In this document: positions 1 to 6,370 of the stretch, in pieces
How the letters are laid out: the number at the start of each line of letters is the position of its first letter
Position numbering within the stretch: the stretch's first letter is position 1
Origin: Rhodospirillaceae bacterium
GTDB taxonomy: Bacteria > Pseudomonadota > Alphaproteobacteria > UBA7985
DNA: 6,727 bases
Assembly: GCA_002700865.1 (NCBI GenBank)
Contig: PAFB01000160.1
Location: forward strand, 1,537 to 8,263
Direction of reading: 5' to 3'
The notes under the pieces: generated by a model
Told to the model about the DNA's origin: nothing
Databases searched by the model: none
The model's input: only the letters and a program-made list of their open reading frames with translations
Made by a program: the position numbers and the translations under genes

Positions 1-3000
1 GACCTTGGTTTCACGGCAACGGGGAGCCATAAGCTGCAGTTCCAGGTGAAGGTTGGCGACAGTACGATCACTGCCGTCTCATCCATGGTGTGTGCCTCGG
101 GCTTTGGCGGCGAGACTTGCAAGCAACTGTCGATGTCTGGCTACGCCCTTGTCAGCAGCAAGAACGGCGGCGACGCCCCTGCGTTTGCCCTCCAGAAGTA
201 TGTGGCTCAACTGGCGAAGCAGGCGCACAAGCAGCTTGGAATGTCAACCCAGGTCCTGGTGGTGCATCGCACGAGTCACGTGCTTGAGATCAAGGCCGTG
301 GTGCCTAATTGGGCCGCGCTGCAGCTGTGCGAGACAAGGCTGACCGGCTCCGACGCGCCGACCTTCTTCGCCGAGCTCGGTACCGCCGTGCTCAGCGGCG
401 GAGACGTTGGAGGCTTGAAGCTGTCGCCGCAGTACGCCGTGCTGGCCATGGCGCAAGTGCAGAGTCCCACTGACTCCGACGTGGCGTTGTTCTCGACCAG
501 CGCGCCGACGCGCAAAGCAGCGCTGGAGTCGCTGTCGGGAGCGTTCTCGGGCAAGGTGCACATCACCAACTTCCGCGTGACACAGCTCGGCACCGCCTTG
601 TACGTCGTGGTCGCCGCCCCCCCCGCCGAGGCGGCGGCCACATCGACCTACATGTGCCGCGACGCCGCCGCTCAAGTGAGGGCGTCTGTGCGGAGCGCCG
701 GGGGCAGCGTCAAGGCGCAGGCACACGCTGCTCGTCGCGCGGCGCTGACGTGTGGCCGAACGGCCGCGCAGGCAGACTCGGACGCCGCCGCAGTGACTGC
801 GTCACAGGTTGCCAATCCCCAAGACGCCAACGTTGCCGAGGCGATCCAACCAGCTTTGTACGGGAAAGTCAACCCTGTCCTCAAGCGGAAATTGGACGAG
901 CTGAAGCTGTCAAGCCAGTTTGAGTTCGCTAACCTCCGGGCGGCGCGGATTTACGCGCTGGTGGAGAATCTGTCCGACGCCAACAAGGCGAAGCAGACAC
1001 TGATGCTCAACAAGCACGCCGTCCCTCGCCAGGCGATGCGGCTCGCGCTGAAAGGCATGGCGAAGGACTTTGGTGTTACGGTCTCGGCGGAAGAAGTGTT
1101 CTACACCGTCCTCCCGAACGCAGACAGCATCTACACTGATGCGCAGAAGCAGCTGATGCTCTACACGGTGACGCAGTCGTCGGCGGGCGCCGTGGCCGCT
1201 CTGGAGAAGAAGCTGCTGGCAGTCAAATCCAGTGCGTACGATGCCGTCGAGAAAACGCTCGCAACAGCAGCTGTGGCTGCGGTGCTCAACAACAACAACT
1301 TGGTTGTGGGCATCGTGCCGCCACCCAGTGGCCTGGCGTACCCGCTGAAGGCGTACCTCCTCATCCGCACGGAGTCCATCGAAATCAGCCGCTCGAACGT
1401 GGGTGGCTTTGCGCCCTTTGACTTCTCCGTCTCGCCGGCGCTGCCACCGGGCCTCGACCAAACGGATGGCAAGATCCTGGGCACACCGACCAAACTGCAG
1501 GCGAGCACGGAATACACGGTGACGGCGTCGAACGTTGTGGGCAGCACAAGCACCACGATCGCGTTCCTCGTCACGTCGCAAGCGGACGCAAACCTCCAAT
1601 TCGACCTGGTGGCCAACGATGTGGGCCCGCTCCAACTGAGCGGGCGCGGCCTCACCCAGGACATGGCCATTGCGGTCCTCGACATCAAATTGCATCCGTC
1701 CAAGGAAGGCAACAAGAGAGCCGTCTGCGCGCCCAACTCGCGGTCGTACTCGCCGAACATCGAGGGCCTTGATTGCCCGCCGGAGGTGATGGTCACTGCA
1801 GACGGCTCGCGGCACATGAACTACGCCAACGTGCTGATGCCACACGCCGGCATCTTTGCGGTGTGCTTCAGTCCTTTTGCCGGCGTCTTGAACGGCGGCC
1901 ACGACTTCTCGCACAAGGCAGGGACCATCAAGGTCTCGGGCCCGGTGCTTCAGCAGACCATGACGTGCAAGCGAAGCACCTCCTGTGCGGTCACGTTGGT
2001 CGGGTTCGGGTTGGTGGCCAACGATGTCGGCCTGCTGGCGACCAGGACCTCGTGCTCAAGCGAGGACTTGTCCCACGACCCAAAAGTGGTCAACTTGTAC
2101 GGCAAGGCGGGCACGGGGAATAGCACCGCACTGACTTGGAGCAACGTCGTCGCAAACGAGGAGGGCACGTACAAACTGTGCTACTCGGCTCGCCGCGGCA
2201 GTGGGGCGGACTACAGTACGGAGGTCGCAACACTGAGCGTCTCAGGTCCCCACAAGAGCCAAGAGCGGTCCATCGTGGCTGGTGTCGCTGCCGACGTCGC
2301 CTTGACGGGCATTTTGCTCGAGAAGACGGCTAAGATTGCCATCCTTGACACGCAGAAGCATGTGGACTGCGCTCAAGCCGCCGACCCTGACCATGCCCCT
2401 CCGGGTGTCCAGGGGCTCAAAGCGGCGCCCCGCGACGCCGCAGGCCTCGGCGAAAGCCTCACCTGGAATGCAGTGAAGGTCCCAGTGGCTGCAATCTACC
2501 GCATGTGCTACGCGCACGACGCCAAGGCGGCCTTCATCGATGTCGGAAAGCTCACGGTGGCGGGACCGTTCGGCCCCACTAAACAGGCGCTCAGCGACCA
2601 ACCACCAAAGACAAAATTCCGGCTCATCATTAAGGGCGTCTTCCCACACATCACTTCGTACCCCGCGTACAAATCCCTCGTGCGGCTCACGACACAGAAG
2701 GCGTGCCTCGACACGCAGACCACAGTCAACTCCAAGAAGGTCTCGCTGTCGGTGCCGGCCGCATCGACAGCCGGGGATGAGCTCATGCTCAACGAAGTGG
2801 TGATCAATGAGGCCGGCAACTACCTCGTGTGCTACGCGCACCCGGCGGCGGCGCTCCCGGGCGTCAAGGAGGGTGAGACGCGCGAGCTGATCAATGTGGG
2901 CACCATTACCGTGGCAGGGCCAGACCTGGGCCAGGCGTTCTCCGCAGTGGCAGAGAGGCCCATCGATTTGGTGGTGCCGGGCTTTGAGCTCAAGACTGCA

Positions 3001-5908
3001 ACGCGCATCGTGGCAATTAGCGGCAAGGACTGCGCTGGGGCCAGCAAGAGCGACAGCGCCATCACAGGCCTCGACGGCGTAGCGGGAACTGTTACAAAGG
3101 GCGGGGCATCGGAGCAAAGTACGACGTTGACGTGGAAGAGCGTGTCGGCATCAACCAGTGGCGTCTACAGCTTGTGCATGGACATTCTGGGCAACGGCTC
3201 TTTCGATACCCTCTTTGGTACGTTGCGCGTGTCGTCCGCAGAGCTGAAAACCGTCAAGATCAGCCCCGCTGTTGTTGTCGCCGGCGACAGCCCCAATCTC
3301 GAGATTTCGTTCGGCACCGAGAGGACGATCAAGAAGTGCAACGTCATCTCGGTCATGCTGCCTGGCGCGAAATTTTCCTCGCGAGCGAGCAAGATGCTGG
3401 CGTCTTTGGTGGTGACCGGCTCGCACTCCAGCGGCCTGTCGTTCGCCTCAGCGAAAAGGGGGGCTACTCCGGAGATCCTGGACTTGCATGTCACCTGTGA
3501 GGCAGCAGACAGCAGCACGGCAGGGACGCAGAAGGAAAAGGGCGCGGTCACTCTCAAGCTGCCGAAGGGGATGGTGACGTTCGGGACGACGACGCGGCAG
3601 CTGGAGGGCACGGTCGTGGTGCTCGCCAGCAAGTCGGACTCCACGCAGATCATGGGCGGAGGCTTCCCCTTCACAGTGGCGCCCGAGCTGGCGAAGGGCA
3701 GCATCAGCCCGAGCAGTGTTGTGCAGGAGAAGTCCGTTGGCCTGACGCTCAAGTTTACCACCCCAACGCCTCTGCCCGCCTGTTCGGTGCTGGCGCTTCG
3801 CGTGCCGGGGTCCATCACCGGGCAGAAGCTGAAAGCGGATGCGTCGGGGGTGACAGTGGCGGGCGCGGCGTCGGAAGGATTGACGGTGGACAAAGCCAGC
3901 ATGACCGCTTCGGTGTTCCAGGGCAAGCAACCGCGGTACTCCGACTTCGGCACCGAGAACATCCTCGTGGCGCAGCCGATCACGCTGCCGCCGTGGGCGT
4001 TCTGCGGTGCCCCCGCTGCCAAGCTCAAAGACTGTGGCATCAGCCGCTCGATCTTCCTGTGGGTGAAGCTTGCGGCGGGCGCCAAAAACATCATGCTCGT
4101 CCGCACCTCCACGCGGAGCGCGGACCGCCCGTTCAACATGGAGGTGGGCGCCAAGGGGTGCGTGGGTGTGAGTGGCACCGACACCACTGACGCTGATGGA
4201 TGCACTGCGATCAACGACGGCAATTGGCACCATGTGGGTGTCGTGTACGACCACGACGCCACGAGGCTCAGCACGTACACCAACGGTAAGGTGGACGGCT
4301 TCGCCACGGCCGTGTTCAACACCAAGGGCGAGCTGTCCAGCGCACCCGTCAACGTGGTGGGGGGCGCCGGTGACACCAAGACCTCCCTCTCCGCTCTGGA
4401 CATGTTCGACTATGCACTGAGCGGCAACCAAGTGAGTGCCCTGACCAAGGTGGTCAACCCGACGAATCACGGCGGCTCGACGTCTGTTGCCAAAAGGCCG
4501 GGGACGCTGGCACTGACAGTTGCGGGTGCCGTCTGCGGCACAGCGGCGCAGGCCAAGGCCGGTGAGGTCATTGTGGACATCCCGGAGGGCTTTGTGCAAT
4601 TTGGTGCGCTGGACTGCGAAACAAACCGCGGGTGTACCGTGACGGCGGAGATGATCGCGCTCGGGCACGTGGACAGCGGCAAGGAGACGTGCGAGGGGAA
4701 AGGCTACGACCAGGCCACGTGCGAGCAGATCAGTTGCTGCAAATTTGCCGAAGGCCAGTGCTCGAGCAACGTCGGAGAGGACCACTGCACTGCGCCTCCC
4801 GTGCTGGCAGCGGGGAAGGTGCCGCTGTTGATCGTGGGGCAGATGCTCTCGATGATGCAACTGCCGATGAAGATGAATCTGCCGTACAGCACTTTCACGG
4901 ACATCTTCAAGGCGGCCATGATCAGCGCGATTGTCGATGCGGCGGACGCCGACAAAACGCTCGGCGCAAACACACTGGACAGCAGCCGGGTCGAGATCTC
5001 GCCAACAAGGCCGAAGCTGCTCACATCCACGGACCCCACAGAAGTTGTGGTGCAGATGCGCGTGCCCGAGCCCAAGTACTCCCTGTTCCAGACGTTCGTT
5101 GCGGACTTCTTTGGCGTCGACGTCTCGCGGCGGCGCCGGCTCGAGGACATGCCTGTCCACCGTGCAGTCGCTGTGCCCCCGCATCTTCGCGTCCGCCACG
5201 ACCGGCGCCACCCAGCAAGGCACTACCGGACTGCAGAGGAGCACGCCGCACGCCGCCGCTGGCTTGCCGGCAAGGGCTTCGGCGCGGCGCTCTCCAAGAC
5301 GGCGTCAGAGGCGGGCGTCAGTGGTAACATTAAGGTGAACTCCAAGCCCCCTGCGACTGCCGCGACGCTGCCGGCGGGCGCCGGCGACGTGTGGACCGTT
5401 GTGGCGACCGACCAGTCGGAGCTGGCGGTGAAGCTGAACGGGCACCCAAAGATGGCGCTGCGGAAGGGATGGGGCCTGTGGTCTCGGCACCTGGAGGGGA
5501 GCCTCACGTCAGCGGCGCCGGCGACCGCGGCTGCGACGTGCGACCTTGACAAAGACAGTGGCGGCGCGGGCGTGACCTGCACTGTCACCGGGGCGGGCTA
5601 CGGATACTTCGCGTCGAAGCCCAAGGTCACTGTCGTCACGGCCAATGGCTGCACTGGCGGAGCGTGGAGCGCGCCGGTGACGGGTGGGAAGGTCGTCGGG
5701 GTGACCGTCACTGGCATTCAAGGCTGCACAGCTGCGCCCGTGATCAAGATCGGTGGCCCGTATGATCGCGTGGCCTGCCGCGACGAAGCGCGCGAGAGCA
5801 TCTCGATCGCGACCGACACCTTTGGCACGTGGACCATGTGCATCACGAAAGAGCCGTCTGGAGACATGGGCATCTTCTTGGACAACGAATTGCAGTGGCT
5901 CGTCACGA
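1..5908 (+). CDS. Giant extracellular multidomain protein, exon 1 (5'-partial)
   Basis: This is one uninterrupted frame of about 1970 codons, open to the left edge of the window; the codons before the GTG at 46 (reading DLGFTATGSHKLQFQ) look like normal protein, so that GTG is not believed to be a start. The frame reads alpha/beta modules, a He_PIG Ig-like domain, five Ig-like repeats, a second beta-repeat family containing a LamG domain, a six-Cys module, a basic linker, a GxGY glycine-rich motif and the first part of a W-x-x-C module. Such combinations are typical of secreted or surface adhesive proteins of protists. No signal peptide or membrane segment lies inside the window. Read without splicing, the frame ends at TGA 5920-5922. 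I end the exon at 5908 because coding resumes in phase downstream. I do not recognise the gene, and the function (adhesion, wall or glycan binding) is inferred only from domain types. Confidence 0.85.
617..624 (+). repeat. C8 homopolymer within coding sequence
   Basis: Eight C bases in a row encode part of AAPPAEA. The reading frame is protein-like on both sides, so no frameshift is evident, but it is the site in the window most prone to an indel error. Confidence 0.9.
1288..1299 (+). repeat. (AAC)4 trinucleotide repeat coding NNNN
   Basis: Four AAC codons in a row give an Asn run just before the He_PIG domain. It is a short in-frame microsatellite at a domain border. Confidence 0.9.
1318..1578 (+). 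other. He_PIG-type putative Ig domain
   Basis: The segment begins PPPSGLAYP and contains FSVSPALPPGL, then DGKILGTPT, then TEYTVTASNVVGSTST followed by a hydrophobic strand IAFLV. This order (P-x-G-L-x-Y; FS(V)xPALPPGL; G-x-(I/L)-x-GTPT; YTVTASN-x-x-GS) is the signature of the He_PIG family of Ig-like beta sandwiches, common in surface proteins of bacteria and protists. The length of about 85 residues is normal for the family. It probably acts as a spacer or adhesive unit. Confidence 0.85.
1591..3237 (+). repeat. Five tandem Ig-like beta-sandwich repeats (102-118 aa each)
   Basis: Units run 1591-1944, 1945-2250, 2251-2568, 2569-2922 and 2923-3237. Each has the same order of landmarks: a strand ending in a glycine (LQLSGRGL, VTLVGFGL, VALTGILL, LIIKGVF, LVVPGFEL), an early cysteine (for example TRTSC, HVDC, KACLD, GKDC), a strand like ALTWSNV, SLTWNAV, LMLNEVV or TLTWKSV, then G-x-Y-x-(L/M/V)-C (EGTYKLCY, AIYRMCY, GNYLVCYAH, GVYSLCM), and a closing strand TLSVSGP, LTVAGP or TITVAGP; the last unit ends LRVSS. 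Two cysteines recur per unit, suggesting one disulfide each. Sequon-like NST and NGS occur in units 2 and 5. I do not know a family name for this unit; it behaves like an Ig/IPT-like extracellular spacer array. Confidence 0.75.
3247..3696 (+). other. Second beta-repeat family, copy 1 (uninterrupted)
   Basis: The unit opens VKISPAVVVAGDSPNLEISF, continues with a cysteine strand (KKCNVISVMLPG), a serine-rich middle (VVTGSHSSGLSF), then LDLHVTCEA and GAVTLKLPKGMVTFG, and closes with a strand GTVVVLAS. It serves as the intact reference for the copy that follows, which has the same landmarks in the same order. The pattern is of an all-beta domain of about 150 residues. I do not recognise a named family. 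Confidence 0.55.
3697..4680 (+). other. Second beta-repeat family, copy 2, split by a LamG domain
   Basis: The first half (3697 to about 3960) reads SISPSSVVQEKSVGLTLKF, then LPACSVLALRVPG and VTVAGAASEGLTV, matching copy 1 landmark by landmark. The second half resumes at about 4495 with RPGTLALTVAGAVC and GEVIVDIPEGFVQFG, matching LDLHVTCEA and GAVTLKLPKGMVTFG of copy 1. Between the halves sits a complete LamG-type domain. The pattern is that of a domain inserted into a loop of a beta-sandwich host. The family is unnamed to me, but the pairwise resemblance of the two copies is clear by eye. Confidence 0.55.
4018..4443 (+). other. LamG / concanavalin A-like lectin domain
   Basis: The segment has the strand SIFLWVKL, then NIMLVRTS, a cysteine-bounded loop (CVGV...DGC), the signature NDGNWHHVGVVYD (Trp at 4225), then RLSTYTNGKVDG, VNVVGGAG and a closing DMFDYALSGNQVSAL. 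The order 'D-G-x-W-H-H-V-(A/G)-x-V-x-(D), Y-x-(N/D)-G-x, (V/I)-x-(V/I)-G, (D/N)-x-x-(V/I)-(Y/F)-x-x-A-L-S' is the classic LamG / Laminin_G_3 pattern, in which the final motif follows the last strand. Length, about 140 residues, is ordinary. These jelly-roll domains bind glycans or protein ligands outside the cell. Specificity cannot be told. Confidence 0.85.
4690..4788 (+). other. Six-cysteine 'CC' module
   Basis: Cysteines lie at 4690, 4720, 4735, 4738, 4759 and 4786, giving C-x9-C-x4-CC-x6-C-x8-C, around the core GYDQATCEQISCCKFAEGQC followed by SSNVGEDHC. Similar short modules (GY/F-x-x-x-x-C-x-x-(I/V)-x-CC-x-(F/W)-x-x-G-x-C-x-S-x-VG) occur, from memory, in secreted proteins of marine protists. 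The central C-x4-CC also recalls the trefoil (P-type) fold, but it is too divergent to call. Six cysteines suggest three disulfides and an extracellular location. Confidence 0.55.
4789..5127 (+). other. Alpha/beta module before the basic linker
   Basis: After the cysteine module come a hydrophobic, Met-rich strand (VPLLIVGQMLSMMQLPMKM), a helix (FTDIFKAAMISAIVDAADA), strands SRVEISPTRP and TEVVVQMRV, and a second helix (FQTFVADFFGVDVS). The helix-strand-strand-helix order resembles the modules in the first 1.3 kb of the window. The Met-rich stretch could be misread as a membrane helix, but it carries a proline, a lysine and a glutamine and is short, so I do not call it one. Family unknown. 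Confidence 0.35.
5128..5262 (+). other. Arg/His-rich linker starting RRRRL
   Basis: Four consecutive Arg codons (5128-5139) follow GVDVS. About 40 residues of mostly Arg, His, Pro and Ala come next, ending in RRRWL (5251-5265). The composition differs sharply from the flanks, and no strand pattern is visible. RRRR is a plausible furin/kexin-type processing site in a secreted protein, which would divide the polypeptide into two chains. It is in frame with good coding on both sides. I see no GTRAG-like donor that would make it an intron, but I cannot exclude one. Confidence 0.45.
5263..5580 (+). other. Unassigned segment between basic linker and glycine-rich motif
   Basis: It contains a helix-like GFGAALSKTASEAGVSGNIKV strand pair, an Ala/Pro/Thr-rich stretch (PPATAATLPAGAG), a strand DVWTVVATD, and a Trp-containing WGLWSRHLEG. 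The first part (helix, then G, then strand NIKVNSKP) may be the missing second half of the alpha/beta module interrupted by the basic linker. No family recognised. Confidence 0.3.
5581..5760 (+). other. GxGY...PxVxV glycine-rich repeat motif
   Basis: The segment reads TVTGAGYGYFASKPKVTVV, then GGAWSAPVTGGKVVGVTVTG, then CTAAPVIKIGGP. This matches the layout 'GxGYxxxPxVxI ... GAxAxAxVxxGxVxxIxVxxxGxGYxxxPxVxI' seen in phage tail/fibre and bacterial surface proteins, with cysteines replacing some glycines (NGCTGG, QGCTAA). About one full period plus the start of a second is present. It likely forms beta strands in a solenoid or small sandwich. The assignment rests on pattern memory. Confidence 0.55.
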
Positions 5909-6370
5909 GTAACGGCCTGTGAAGCATCCGGAGTTGCTGGTCGGCTCCCTGGTCGCTGGACCAGTGGCTCCCAATCCAGCGCCGCAAGCAGTTGTAGTGT
6001 GACCTGACTCTGTGTCGGAGCTGAGCTTCGTCCGCCGAAGTCACTGTGGGTGTGTCGTCCCCATTTGCGTTGCACTCCACAGGCCATGTCTGGTTGCGCC
6101 ACGCTAGCGCAGCCGCGCAAGGCGGTGGCTTCCTGCGCGGTGCGTCCACGGAGCCCCAGGCACCGGAGGGCGTCAGCATCTGCGGTGACAACATCGCTCG
6201 CATCGGCAATGGCTGGTACGTGTGCGCCTCGACGGCGGACCACCTGTCATTTGTGTACTACGGCCAGCCGCTCATGGCGATCAGCAGCACCGGCATGCTC
6301 TGGGGCAAGTCCGCGGTCCCCGTCGCGGGGCAGCCCGGCGTCTTTGAGCCTGGATACTTCGGCGCGGCGG
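5761..6370 (+). repeat. Two related W-x-x-C modules (interrupted by the intron)
   Basis: Copy A has Cys 5776, Trp 5830, Cys 5839 (GTWTMC), then GIFLDNELQWLVT and, after the proposed splice, S-HVWLRHASAAAQGGGFLRG. Copy B has Cys 6181, Trp 6214, Cys 6223 (NGWYVC), then SFVYYGQPLMAISSTG and MLWGKSAVPVAGQPGVFEPG. GIFLDNELQWLVTSNG and SFVYYGQPLMAISSTG align without gaps, and HVWLRHAS...QGGGFLRG pairs with MLWGKSAV...GQPGVFEPG. With the 174-nt intron removed, the Trp-to-Trp period is 70 residues. Module family unknown; two cysteines per copy suggest an extracellular disulfide-bonded unit. Confidence 0.5.
5909..6082 (+). other. Probable spliceosomal intron (174 nt, phase 1)
   Basis: The upstream frame hits TGA at 5920, TAG at 5995 and TGA at 6022, after which the same frame is open to the window end. 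A GT donor (A|GTAACG at 5909) and an AG acceptor at 6081-6082, preceded by a pyrimidine-leaning stretch (6054-6080, ending ccacag|g), remove all three stops and keep the phase: the split codon A+GC gives Ser. The joined protein reads LQWLVT-S-HVWLRHAS, which aligns with the next module downstream. A CTGAC that could be a branch point lies at 6004-6008, rather far from this acceptor. Other phase-compatible acceptors with the same donor end at 6025, 6040 and 6112, so the exact 3' border is uncertain. The donor is only a moderate match to the eukaryotic consensus. The alternatives are frameshift errors or a genuine stop. Confidence 0.5.

Larger units (their letters stand above)
1..1317 (+). other. 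N-terminal segment: repeated helix-plus-strand modules with an Ala-rich linker
   Basis: I do not recognise a named family. Several sub-segments share the pattern amphipathic helix, glycine, then one or two hydrophobic beta strands: 178-345 (FALQKYVAQLAKQA... then TQVLVVH and LEIKAVV), 349-475 (FFAELGTAVL... then YAVLAMAQV), 499-612 (RKAALESLSGAF... then VHITNFRV and ALYVVVAA) and about 1021-1170 (RQAMRLALKGMAKDFGV... then VFYTVL and QLMLYTV). The pattern recalls SEA-like or ferredoxin-like alpha/beta folds. Between the third and fourth lies an Ala-rich, Arg-containing stretch (about 640-830) that looks like a flexible linker or a helical stalk. Cysteines are few, with pairs near 91-120. Assignment as repeats is inference from pattern only. 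Confidence 0.4.

Noticed and set aside
46..48. GTG at 46 as the true start codon
   Set aside because: The frame is open to the window edge with ordinary protein sequence. No signal peptide follows, although the protein looks extracellular.
910..1914. Antisense open frame of about 330 codons
   Set aside because: It is opposite the He_PIG domain and the first Ig-like repeat; composition is Arg/His/Val-rich without domain features.
3165..4403. Antisense open frame of about 410 codons
   Set aside because: It is opposite the beta-repeat and LamG coding; the translation has no recognisable motif and overlaps another antisense shadow frame.
4804..4875. Met/Leu-rich stretch as a transmembrane helix
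   Set aside because: The hydrophobic run is short and broken by Pro, Lys and Gln; it sits between extracellular-type modules on both sides.
3448..5244. Antisense open frame of about 600 codons
   Set aside because: It lies wholly opposite the well-supported domains (LamG, six-Cys module). Its translation is Arg/His-rich with no domain pattern, as expected for a shadow frame in GC-rich coding DNA.
5913..5999. Third-frame stretch (HPELLVGSLVAGPVAPNPAP) that could mean a one-base deletion near 5917 rather than an intron
   Set aside because: It reads fairly protein-like and a missing C in 'ggcctg' would reach it. However, it is only 29 codons, ends at TGA 6000, and needs a second compensating shift before 6083. 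One intron explains the data more simply, though frameshifts are not excluded.
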